In this document: positions 26,833 through 34,950 of the stretch, in pieces
Numbering within the stretch: position 1 is the stretch's first letter
Layout: every line of letters starts with the position of its first letter
Source of the DNA: a virus
Length of the DNA stretch: 40,755 nt
Strand: one strand, 5' to 3'
IMG/VR virus record: IMGVR_UViG_3300015371_000087
Coordinates: 1-40,755 of that record
Position numbers and translations under genes: made by a program
Notes under the pieces: generated by a model
Databases searched by the model: none
What the model was told of the DNA's origin: nothing
Seen by the model: the letters and a program-made list of their open reading frames with translations, nothing else

Positions 26833-27924
26833 TTAGAGTCCCGGGTTGGTGAGGACAGAGTTGTAGTTTGCGTGCTTGCCGGTCATGATGGTGTAGCTCG
26901 CATTGCTTGCTTGCAAGAGTGTGTAGTTGGCTCCGGTGAGCACGTTGTAGACAAGAATCAGGCCATATGCCTTTGCCGCTAGCGCCGCTGCCTGCACAAT
27001 TGCCGTGCTATCCACAATCTCGCTGTTGTAGACGTACACGTTGAGCGTGTGCGCATCCGCCGACCGCTCTTGGATGATAACGGTCTTGGTCGCTGTCAAG
27101 TGCTCTTGGATAATTTCGCGTAGCAGCGCAATTGTTGCACGCCGGTTAGCCGACCGGCTTACAATCCTGCCGCGCTCGCGAGCGGACCAAACAGATTGCG
27201 CTTCTGATGTGGCCTTGTCGGGGACGAGGTATCCGGCCCATTGGCCGAGCCACTTGAGCCACTCGTCCTTGGCGCGCGTTAGATCGAGAATCTGGCTCCA
27301 ACCCGGCTCGCCGTTTGGTCCGTCCCTGGAGATATCATCTACTGGCTTCAACATCAATCCTAGAGCGCTACAAAAGACTCTAAGATCATCCGTCGGATCG
27401 CCCCATGTATCTACCAATGGCTGCAAGTCACTGTACAAATCCTCGCCAACATCCGTGTAAAGCATGTTGAGAGAAACGGCATCCATCCAGAAAGAACCGG
27501 CTCCCGAAAGCGCATGTGTTGCAGTAATCCTGATAACACCGGCGCTCTCCATCGTCACTTGACCGGTAGGGTTTACCCAAACTGCCGACCCACCAGTTGC
27601 CGGTGCTTGATCAACGGTGCCCTCGCCGTCAACAACACTCAGGCTGAAACCCTCGCTCGCCTGCACAGCGCCGGTCTGCGCATACCAACCGCTGAATGCA
27701 TACACGCCGCCGTCTACGGGAACGTCGGTGTAGTAGGAAGTTGAATGAGGGCTGCCGCCTCCAGAGTACACCAAGGCAACGTGCGTTCCGTCTATGGCCG
27801 TCAGAATACCTTGACTCGACGCCAACGGATTCGACAATGGATCGCCTGCGCTGCCAGGCACCATCGTCCAGTTAGCAATATCTACCTCAAACGTACCATT
27901 CTGAACAAGATTCGGAAGTGGCAT
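26833..27924 (-). CDS. gpI-like tail protein fused to carbohydrate-binding-like domain
   Basis: Of 363 residues, the N-terminal about 160 form a jelly-roll-like module (NLVQNGTFEVDIANWT, with later FSGWYAQTG and FWMDAVSLN) resembling CBM4/9-type carbohydrate-binding domains. The rest resembles the P2 gpI family that links baseplate J to the fibres (PLVDTWGDPTDDLRVFCSAL, EWLKWLGQWAGYL, RRATIALLREIIQEHL). The order J-I-fibre supports this. The N-terminal position of the binding module is unusual. Confidence 0.7.
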   Translation of the reverse strand: MPLPNLVQNGTFEVDIANWTMVPGSAGDPLSNPLASSQGILTAIDGTHVALVYSGGGSPHSTSYYTDVPVDGGVYAFSGWYAQTGAVQASEGFSLSVVDGEGTVDQAPATGGSAVWVNPTGQVTMESAGVIRITATHALSGAGSFWMDAVSLNMLYTDVGEDLYSDLQPLVDTWGDPTDDLRVFCSALGLMLKPVDDISRDGPNGEPGWSQILDLTRAKDEWLKWLGQWAGYLVPDKATSEAQSVWSARERGRIVSRSANRRATIALLREIIQEHLTATKTVIIQERSADAHTLNVYVYNSEIVDSTAIVQAAALAAKAYGLILVYNVLTGANYTLLQASNASYTIMTGKHANYNSVLTNPGL

Positions 27925-29390
27925 CAGGTCACCGTACCATTGATCGTACCGGGCCTCGTCAGCGGGAAAGTGCCGAGCAGCGTTTTGTCGGTGCCGTCCT
28001 GGGCTGCACCGGCACCGTTGCTAAACGTCAGTGTCGTGACGTAGTCGAGGCCATCGATGTTGTTGAGGATCGTGTACAGTTCCTGCTGCCTTACCGTGAC
28101 GTTGCGCTCCCAGCCCTGCTGGTCAGTCGGCCAACCGGGGACGCCCCAGTTCTTCGAGGCAAGATAGTCAGTCACCGCAGCTTCGGCGCGCGACTCAACG
28201 TCCGATGCCTGCGCCGACGACTTCTTGATTGCGACAAAGGTGACGTCGATTGTCGTGTAGGCCGGATCGAGCACATTGATGACAAAGTTCTGCTGGCGCA
28301 GACTCTGGAGGTAGGCATCAACCGTGCTCTTGAGCGTAGTGCCGATAGCGTTACCGTCAACATCGACTGCTGCCAAGGCGATGGCGTTCTCTGCGGCGAA
28401 GTTTGCCGCCACGCCGCCGACCGTCGTGTTGATCGTAATTGTCGTGCCACCAGTCCATGCTCCGGCAGCCGCCGTGACCTGTGCGACGTTCGTGTATTCG
28501 TAGCGGCCCTTGAAGGTAATCGTGACAGCAGCGGGCCACGGACCGCCCGTAACCGTAACGTCGCCAACCTCGATGTTGTTCAGCGCTTCGAGCGCAGTCT
28601 GGATCTGCGTCGCTGTTGCGTTCCAGACGAGGCCCGCAGTCGTCTGGCCGCTGAACGTAATCGTGCCGCCGGTACCGCCGGTGTAGTTGTGCGAGATTGT
28701 CTGCTGCTCGCTAGTGCCCGGCAGGAAGTTGTCGATTGCGGCGGCGCGATAGACACCGGCGATGTTGCGCGCTAGCAACGCCGCGTCCTGACCGAGCAGC
28801 GGACGCGGAGCCATCAACGAGAGGTAGGTCGTCAGCCGGTTGAGATAGTCCTCATCGCTCTCATCGTCGGCACCGCCAGCACTTGGCGAAACCGCCGTCG
28901 CGGTCGAGAGCCAGTCGATTTGCTCAACAAGCTGTACGATTCCGCCAAGGCTATTCGCCGCCGTACCCTCTTCGACTGCCTCGGCGGTGGTCGTGCCCGT
29001 TGTCTGCCCTGCTACAATGATGAGGTCCGACTGCGTTTCGAACAGGTGCAGGTCGCCGTTGTCGTCAGTCAGGCCGACGGTCGTGCCGGACGGCAGGGTG
29101 TAGCCGGTCGCGTCGATGGCCGTGAACTGGATGCTGATCGTCGCGTTGACGCCAGCCAGTGGCTGTAGCCCGATCACCGTGCTGCCGAAGTAGCGGAAGA
29201 TTGTGCGCTGCACGCGGCTTGCCATGTCTGCGATGATCGCCATCTTGAGCGCAACGAAGCGCAGGATGAGTGCGTCCAGCTGTGCATCGGACGGCTCCCA
29301 GTTCGGGTAGAAGTTCTGGATGTAATCCTTTGCATCCTGGTAGATGTCTTCAGGATCGGTGTCCAGCGGTTCAAGAATGTACTCAGGCAC
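27924..29390 (-). CDS. Baseplate J-like protein with inserted domain
   Basis: The 488-residue protein shows the baseplate J pattern: an N-terminal helical segment (YIQNFYPNWEPSDAQLDALI), then ATGYTLPSGTTVGL and the GGADDESDEDYLNRLTTYLS motif common to the family, and a C-terminal VRQQELYTILNNIDGLDYV. Between about residues 222 and 345 lies a beta-rich insert (TITFSGQTTAGLVWNATATQ, VGDVTVTGGPWPAAVTITFK), resembling a repeat module of surface proteins. Protein J forms the ring of contractile baseplates. Confidence 0.88.
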   Translation of the reverse strand: MPEYILEPLDTDPEDIYQDAKDYIQNFYPNWEPSDAQLDALILRFVALKMAIIADMASRVQRTIFRYFGSTVIGLQPLAGVNATISIQFTAIDATGYTLPSGTTVGLTDDNGDLHLFETQSDLIIVAGQTTGTTTAEAVEEGTAANSLGGIVQLVEQIDWLSTATAVSPSAGGADDESDEDYLNRLTTYLSLMAPRPLLGQDAALLARNIAGVYRAAAIDNFLPGTSEQQTISHNYTGGTGGTITFSGQTTAGLVWNATATQIQTALEALNNIEVGDVTVTGGPWPAAVTITFKGRYEYTNVAQVTAAAGAWTGGTTITINTTVGGVAANFAAENAIALAAVDVDGNAIGTTLKSTVDAYLQSLRQQNFVINVLDPAYTTIDVTFVAIKKSSAQASDVESRAEAAVTDYLASKNWGVPGWPTDQQGWERNVTVRQQELYTILNNIDGLDYVTTLTFSNGAGAAQDGTDKTLLGTFPLTRPGTINGTVT

Positions 29391-29737
29391 TAATTGTCAC
29401 CCCGGACATTGATCGAAATCTTGCGGACGAGTTCGTCGTATCGAGTCGGGTCCTCAACCACAAGGGTATCGGATCGCGGCTCCCATTGACGTAGGCTAGC
29501 TTGCAGCGCGGTGGCAATGCCCGCTACAGTGATCTGCCGGAACACTATGTCGGGAATACCAAAGCCCGGAATGGCGACGTTGCTACCGACCGGGTAGGCG
29601 CAAATGGCTTTGACGCAGTCGTAGATGTCCTCGTACGAGTCCTGCTCGTTGACAAACGCGCCGCCGTTTTTGCCGCCAAGTTTGAACGGCAGTTGCAGGT
29701 GTGGGTTCTCAACTTCGCTTTGTCTAAATGGTGGCAC
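29390..29737 (-). CDS. gp25/gpW-like baseplate wedge protein
   Basis: The 115-residue protein has the lysozyme-like baseplate fold signature of T4 gp25/P2 gpW: SYEDIYDCVKAICAYPVGSN, then PGFGIPDIVF, and a C-terminal RYDELVRKISINV. It acts in sheath initiation and baseplate wedge assembly, not as an enzyme. Its position next to baseplate J, sharing a base at the boundary, supports the call. Confidence 0.85.
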   Translation of the reverse strand: MPPFRQSEVENPHLQLPFKLGGKNGGAFVNEQDSYEDIYDCVKAICAYPVGSNVAIPGFGIPDIVFRQITVAGIATALQASLRQWEPRSDTLVVEDPTRYDELVRKISINVRGDN

Positions 29738-30195
29738 TAGATTTTCATCCCTAGGTATGGGCTTGCACGAATCTGGCGGCGCGCGATAGTGACAGCACCC
29801 GCGTCACGCCGAATGGCGAAGTTGGCAACGGTAAGGCCGGGGTTCAGCCAAAGCGGGATACTACACGCACCCCACGCCGCGTCGTTCTGCGCAGCGACAC
29901 CGAGCCAGTAGGAGCCAGGCGAACCGATAGTGGCAGGCTCAAACCTTGTAGCCCCCTTCAGCACTACTCCGAACCCACATTGGTATGTGGGTACATTCGG
30001 ACCCTGGATAAAGCCCTCAAGATCGAAGTGTGTCAACCAGCGCTCGCCGACCGGAACATGGATTGTAAACCCAAGTCGATTTCCCGCTGTATCGTCCCAC
30101 GCATTGACATTCGGCACCAGCCCGGTGTAGTTCGCTGTGTCGCCATTCCAGTAGGCGGTCCGTGCCGACGGGATGATAGGGAATATCGTCCTCAT
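29737..30195 (-). CDS. Hypothetical beta-rich baseplate-region protein, 152 aa
   Basis: It overlaps both neighbours by one to four bases. The protein is beta-rich with many aromatic and Gly/Pro residues (YWNGDTANYTGLVPNVNAW, CGFGVVLKGATRFEPATIG), like a small receptor-binding or spike-tip domain. No named family is recognised. The position between gp25 and the gpV-like protein suggests a baseplate part. Confidence 0.65.
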   Translation of the reverse strand: MRTIFPIIPSARTAYWNGDTANYTGLVPNVNAWDDTAGNRLGFTIHVPVGERWLTHFDLEGFIQGPNVPTYQCGFGVVLKGATRFEPATIGSPGSYWLGVAAQNDAAWGACSIPLWLNPGLTVANFAIRRDAGAVTIARRQIRASPYLGMKI

Positions 30196-32078
30196 GCGGC
30201 CACCTGAATGTCGAGCAAGTGTTGTGGATCCATGCGGTGTGCTAGCATGTACACATTCGTCGCGTCCATCCCCTCGACTAGCGCCGAGTCCATCATGGCC
30301 AAAGGCAGCTGACGCGAGCCGACCGCGAACAACGTAGCAATCTGCTCTGCGGTCAGCGCGTAATCGAGAACGAACACACCGTCCAAAAGTCCTTTATACA
30401 CTTCAACGCCGGTGGCAAGCTCCCCAATGAAGAATGACCCGGTGCCAATCGTCGGCGTAGTGAACGAAGTGTCTGCACCGACCAACAGTCCGTCTAGATA
30501 GATTTTGCGCTTCAAACCGGCAGGCTCGGCGTTATCCCACACAGCGACCCAGAAGTGCGGCTGGCCGTCCCACACATTAGTTACGTAGCCCGTCAATCCA
30601 CCATCTGCGCCAAGCCCTGTCCCATCCCATGTGGACGGGACGCCGGTAGCTTGAATGAACAACGGTCGCCAGTCAGACGCCGTGCCACCGCCTAGACAAA
30701 GCACCGTCATCTGGTTGCCAGCAGGATTCGAGCCACCTGTTTGGAACCAGCAGCCGACCGAACGCGCAGCGGCGGCGAACGCTGCTGGAGCTGTTGTGGA
30801 GTAGTAGTTACTAGCCAAACCAGGGAACGACTTTGCATCGCGAAGTTGGCCGTCAATTCCGTCCACGCTAGTGATCGTGCCGAAGGCGGTCAAGTTGGCA
30901 CCGTCAGCGCCCTGGTCGCTTTGCGACGTATTGGTGAAGTTATAGAGCCGTCGCGGTGTAGCAGGAAAGTCAGTCACCGCAAATGGGCCGCCGCGCTTGC
31001 GCCGCTTGACCTTGACCGTCACAGACGAAGGCGCAGCTGTCAAACCGTGGGGAACTGACGCTGCCATCAACATGCGAATCTGCTCCAGATCAAGAACTTC
31101 CGGATGCACGAACGCCTCATCGATCCAGCCGAACGTCGGTAGGTTCTCGGAGCCAGTACCAGCCGCCGCCGTGATTCCTGTGCTGCCGATGTTGAACGGC
31201 ATGGACCCCTGGAACAAGTCGCCACCGAGGGTAGTACCGGTGGAATACACACTCGACGCATCGAGGTCGCCGTCCACGTAAAGCCGGAGTGTATCACCAT
31301 CGTAGGTGGAAACACCGAAGTGCCACCGCTCGTCAGCAACGCGCGTGCTGCCAAGTAGGACGAGGTTGTTTGTGCCGTCAGACGAGATAATAGCCTTGAG
31401 TGACTGCGAGGGATCGGTGCTCAATAGCCACGAGCGTGCGCCCGCCACATTCGTGCCCTTACCCATCAGGCGGCAGCTGACCTTGTTGTTGGATATCTTG
31501 AACCAGCAACCCCACGTACCAGTACGGAAGTTGAATGGACCTCCGTTGGCATCAGCAATGAACAACCCCTCGACGTTGCTGCCGTGGAAACGCGCCGCCT
31601 CGTTGGCCGCGCCGGTAATGCCAGTATCGAACACTGGACTCTGAGTTGTCACCGTCAAGGTGCGACCGTTGCCGGACGAGTCGTTGAGGCTATCCATATT
31701 GTACAGCGCAATCGGTGCCGCCACGCCGAGCAATGTTGTAAAGTCTGCAAGTGTCAGTTGACGCCCGGCTCGCTTGCTTCCAGCAACGCCAACGCTGGAA
31801 ATTGGCACGTTGCTAACCGTCAATGGCGAAAGAACGCGCGTTCCCTTCCAACTTACGATCCATTGGCTACCCTCGGCAGAGTCGTCAATGGCGATCAGAG
31901 CCGCATCGCCGCGCGTCGGCGCAAGTGCGCGACCGCTGCTATCAACTTCCGGCTCCCAATCAAGCGGGCCATAAACAATCCGGTCGGCAATCGTCAAGTT
32001 GGGAACGGATACGCGAACCTGGTCCGCTGGCGTAGCAGGCGTGTCTGCAATGAAGCCGTTGTAGAACGTTACGGCCAT
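30192..32078 (-). CDS. gpV-like baseplate protein with two LamG-like domains
   Basis: Of 628 residues, about 1-85 resemble the OB-fold N-terminus of baseplate assembly protein V/gp5-like spikes (DQVRVSVPNLTIADRIVYG, RGDAALIAIDDS). Residues about 125-335 and 375-590 are two concanavalin/LamG-like modules (FRTGTWGCWFKISNN, RWHFGVSTYDGDTLRLYVDG; ARSVGCWFQTGG, KRKIYLDGLLVGADTSF). The domains are diverged. LamG modules bind glycans, so this spike could contact host surface sugars. A C-terminal tail follows. Confidence 0.7.
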   Translation of the reverse strand: MAVTFYNGFIADTPATPADQVRVSVPNLTIADRIVYGPLDWEPEVDSSGRALAPTRGDAALIAIDDSAEGSQWIVSWKGTRVLSPLTVSNVPISSVGVAGSKRAGRQLTLADFTTLLGVAAPIALYNMDSLNDSSGNGRTLTVTTQSPVFDTGITGAANEAARFHGSNVEGLFIADANGGPFNFRTGTWGCWFKISNNKVSCRLMGKGTNVAGARSWLLSTDPSQSLKAIISSDGTNNLVLLGSTRVADERWHFGVSTYDGDTLRLYVDGDLDASSVYSTGTTLGGDLFQGSMPFNIGSTGITAAAGTGSENLPTFGWIDEAFVHPEVLDLEQIRMLMAASVPHGLTAAPSSVTVKVKRRKRGGPFAVTDFPATPRRLYNFTNTSQSDQGADGANLTAFGTITSVDGIDGQLRDAKSFPGLASNYYSTTAPAAFAAAARSVGCWFQTGGSNPAGNQMTVLCLGGGTASDWRPLFIQATGVPSTWDGTGLGADGGLTGYVTNVWDGQPHFWVAVWDNAEPAGLKRKIYLDGLLVGADTSFTTPTIGTGSFFIGELATGVEVYKGLLDGVFVLDYALTAEQIATLFAVGSRQLPLAMMDSALVEGMDATNVYMLAHRMDPQHLLDIQVAA

Positions 32079-34204
32079 TAGTCCCTCGCCGGACCGCCAT
32101 GTGCTTGCTTCTTGCCGTAGCTCGGCGGCGATGAGATGCTCGCCTTGAGATCATGCACGCCGAAGTGGACGTGGTTGAAGTGGTTGCCGCCGATCATCGT
32201 CATGTAGCAGATCTGGTAGCGATAGCGTCCGTGGTAGCTGCTGAAACAACCGCCACGGTGCGGTGAGATACCGAACCGCTTGCCAAGCTCGGACGCCAGC
32301 TGATCCATCTTTGGCGAGCCGCTACCGGAACCCCAGTTATCCGACATATCAGCAGCCCACGAGTACCAGGGCGGGCCTGCGTGGTCGGAACGGTTGCCGC
32401 TTGTCGTTGTGACGCTGTGCTGGTGATTCGCCGCCTCGACGTGCGCCGGTGTGAGACTGCCCTGTCCGCCGCCTGCCTGGAAGCGGTCGCTGATCGAAAG
32501 CGCAATCGGGATGATGACGGTGTCGATGATGTTCTTCGGCGTGCCCTCAACGTCGCCGGGGCTGACCGGGCTGCTATCGCCGCCGCCGGTCGGACGCTGG
32601 CCCATGTCGTGGGCCGGTTCCTTCTTTTCCTTCAACGGCTGACTTAGAGTGATCTCGCCAAGTGTCCCGAAAGCCGATTTGCGAATGTTGGTGACGAGCC
32701 AACGCCCGCGCATGCCGGAGCTACCCTCGTCAAACACAACGACCGTGCCAATTGGAGCGGCCCATTGCTGCATCCGCACCGACAGCGTCATCTGCTGAAC
32801 CGGCATGCCGCGATTCCAGTTTGCGCTGACGTGCTCTGCGACAACGCTAACGCCGCCGTTGGCGCGCGGATCAGGAAACTCGTGTCCTGTACGGTGGTAA
32901 CGAATCCGCGCTCGCGCTGCCGACTTGAACAAGTCCTCTTCGGAAATGAAGTGCAACTCGTCCTTGACCCAGAAGGCGCGCCAGTTGACCGGCTCGGCTA
33001 GCCGGTACATCGCTTCCAGGTAGTTCTCACCGCGCGGGCCATCGGGCGGTCCGACCATGAACTCGTAGCTCTTGATGAACGACGTGTCGTCGGCACCCTG
33101 CCCACCGGTCCACGCCTCTACGATTTTCTCAGCGTTCGCTCGCGCCCGGTCGCACTTCATAGCGTAGAGCGGATCGCCAGCGCCCTGCGCCTGCTGACAC
33201 AGCTGTCCTAGGTCCGAGTTTGGGTGCGCCCGGACTAGCGGGACGAAGACATCGAGGAATCCATGCTTGCCGCGTGCGCCGAACGCATCCTTGTAGGCGT
33301 CACCGGTTGCAGGCCACCACTTTGGGTCCTGCTGGAAGTAGCCGACATACTTCTTGTTGTGGCCACGCCCGAAGTCCGTCTCAATTGAGACGACCATAAT
33401 CGCACCGACCATCGCTCGCGGGCTGCCACCCTTTTGCTCCGTGGCGTTGAGCACGTCGTCGGCAACCTTGATGTCGTGCTCGTTCATCGCGTACTGCGTG
33501 CCGTCGTTGCCGGTGAAGTGGAGCTTGACCTTGTCATCGAACCCTGCACCACGGCGCGCATTTGTGCTGCGCTTCGACGCGGGCTTGGTCTTGGCGATAG
33601 GCTGCTTCTTGCGTAGCTCGGGGCAGACCATCTTGATGTTGACGCCCTTCTTCTTCACGTGGCCGAGTAGCGACTTGATGAAGAGCGCCCGTGTCATGTG
33701 GTTGCGGCTTACCTTGTAGGGTCGCGTGTGGTATGACAGATAGGCGGCGTTGCGCGTGATGAACGTCAACGTGAGATCGTCGTCGTCCGGCGCGACCGTG
33801 AGCAGGCGGTACCAACGTCCGGGTGCTCCACCCGGATTGATGTCGATAGTGTGGTCGAGCGCACCGCTGTTGAGCAGTTCCCAGTCGGGATCGTACAGCT
33901 GCAAGGTAAACGTCGGCGTCTGGTCGATGCTGTCCTCAATCGTCGCGTCGAGGACGATGCTGCGAATGTTGTCCTTGTAGACCTTGTTGCCTAGATCGAC
34001 ACCGGCGATGACGATTTCGCCGTCGCCTAGTTTCGTACCCGCGTTGTAGACCTTGATAATGAGATCCCGAATATCATCGACGCCGATGTTGAAGACGCGC
34101 AACTCGTCCTGGCTGTAGTACCTCCGCGCGCTTGCGGACGACGCGGTGACGTCGTCAATCGCGAGGCTAGGATCGTCGATCAGTTCAGCGGCTGAAACGG
34201 TCAT
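32078..34204 (-). CDS. gpD-like tail hub with lysozyme-like and M15-peptidase-like domains
   Basis: Of 708 residues, about 30-235 and 375-530 fit the baseplate hub (gpD/gp27-like) fold. Residues about 240-370 are inserted and look like a lysozyme/transglycosylase: AMVGAIMVVSIETDFG with E275, YVGYFQQDPKWWPATGD, then a helical end. Residues about 592-685 resemble an M15/VanY-type peptidase: RSDHAGPPWYSWAADMSD with H608 and D619, and NHVHFG with H678/H680. This hub could cut both glycan and peptide parts of the wall as the tail penetrates. The 530-590 linker is Gly/Pro-rich. Confidence 0.75.
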   Translation of the reverse strand: MTVSAAELIDDPSLAIDDVTASSASARRYYSQDELRVFNIGVDDIRDLIIKVYNAGTKLGDGEIVIAGVDLGNKVYKDNIRSIVLDATIEDSIDQTPTFTLQLYDPDWELLNSGALDHTIDINPGGAPGRWYRLLTVAPDDDDLTLTFITRNAAYLSYHTRPYKVSRNHMTRALFIKSLLGHVKKKGVNIKMVCPELRKKQPIAKTKPASKRSTNARRGAGFDDKVKLHFTGNDGTQYAMNEHDIKVADDVLNATEQKGGSPRAMVGAIMVVSIETDFGRGHNKKYVGYFQQDPKWWPATGDAYKDAFGARGKHGFLDVFVPLVRAHPNSDLGQLCQQAQGAGDPLYAMKCDRARANAEKIVEAWTGGQGADDTSFIKSYEFMVGPPDGPRGENYLEAMYRLAEPVNWRAFWVKDELHFISEEDLFKSAARARIRYHRTGHEFPDPRANGGVSVVAEHVSANWNRGMPVQQMTLSVRMQQWAAPIGTVVVFDEGSSGMRGRWLVTNIRKSAFGTLGEITLSQPLKEKKEPAHDMGQRPTGGGDSSPVSPGDVEGTPKNIIDTVIIPIALSISDRFQAGGGQGSLTPAHVEAANHQHSVTTTSGNRSDHAGPPWYSWAADMSDNWGSGSGSPKMDQLASELGKRFGISPHRGGCFSSYHGRYRYQICYMTMIGGNHFNHVHFGVHDLKASISSPPSYGKKQAHGGPARD

Positions 34205-34950
34205 CTTGGAATGCGCAGTTGCTTACCGACAGTAAGCGAGCGTGGGTCGCGGAGGTTGTTGGCGTCTGCAATGATCTTCCATTTGTTGGGGTTGCCGTAC
34301 TTTGCGGAGGCGATCTTCTGAAGCGTGTCGCCCTTCTTGACGATGTAGATTTGCGGCTTGCGCGCACGGTTCTTCGGGCCAAGACGGCGCAGGATGTCAT
34401 TCGAAGATTTGTGTTGCCGGATCGTCAGCATACCGCCGCAGCGCATCCGCAGTTGGTACATATCGGAGCGAACTTCAATCGCTCGATCCCAGACGACGCT
34501 CTCGATCACCCATTGATGCACCTGGCCTGGCTGGTCGCCGCCGGTCATTGTGTCGTCGTGCGGGATTGCGCCGCCGCCATCAACTCCGAGTAGCGGCGGC
34601 TGCTGGTCGTCGCCTAGGCCGCAAAGGTTGCCGAGGACGTGGCACATATCCTCAGTTGCGTTGCAGCGGTCGAACTCGTCAGGGTCGCGACCATCGCGGA
34701 CTGCCGGGATCGAATGGAGCATGCCAAACGAGTAGTGGTCAATCACGAACGGGATCTCAACTGCAATCGGGTTGCGGCCTTCCCAAACAGTGAGTCCGAT
34801 GTTCTTCGGTCGGCCCTCGACCGTCCAACCGCCGTAGCCATCGACCACGAGCGCCGCGCCGTCGCCAAAGTAAGACTTGAACACCGCGTCGCTTTCGAGC
34901 GACGTGATCGTGAACATGGCCTTGGCGTGTGGCTCGCTATTGCGCGCCAT
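34201..34950 (-). CDS. LysM-containing baseplate hub protein
   Basis: The 249-residue protein ends with a clear LysM domain (IYIVKKGDTLQKIASAKYG, then NPNKWKIIADANNLRDPRSL and LRIPR). The N-terminal 190 residues are beta-rich without a named motif. In contractile phages, such LysM proteins (P2 gpX/XkdP-like) lie between tape measure and hub genes and bind baseplate or peptidoglycan. The order here is the same. Confidence 0.85.
   Translation of the reverse strand: MARNSEPHAKAMFTITSLESDAVFKSYFGDGAALVVDGYGGWTVEGRPKNIGLTVWEGRNPIAVEIPFVIDHYSFGMLHSIPAVRDGRDPDEFDRCNATEDMCHVLGNLCGLGDDQQPPLLGVDGGGAIPHDDTMTGGDQPGQVHQWVIESVVWDRAIEVRSDMYQLRMRCGGMLTIRQHKSSNDILRRLGPKNRARKPQIYIVKKGDTLQKIASAKYGNPNKWKIIADANNLRDPRSLTVGKQLRIPR

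Noticed and set aside
27918-28775. 285-codon plus-strand frame opposite baseplate J
   Set aside because: Lies entirely antisense to a well-supported gene, with Arg/Cys-rich composition typical of a shadow frame.
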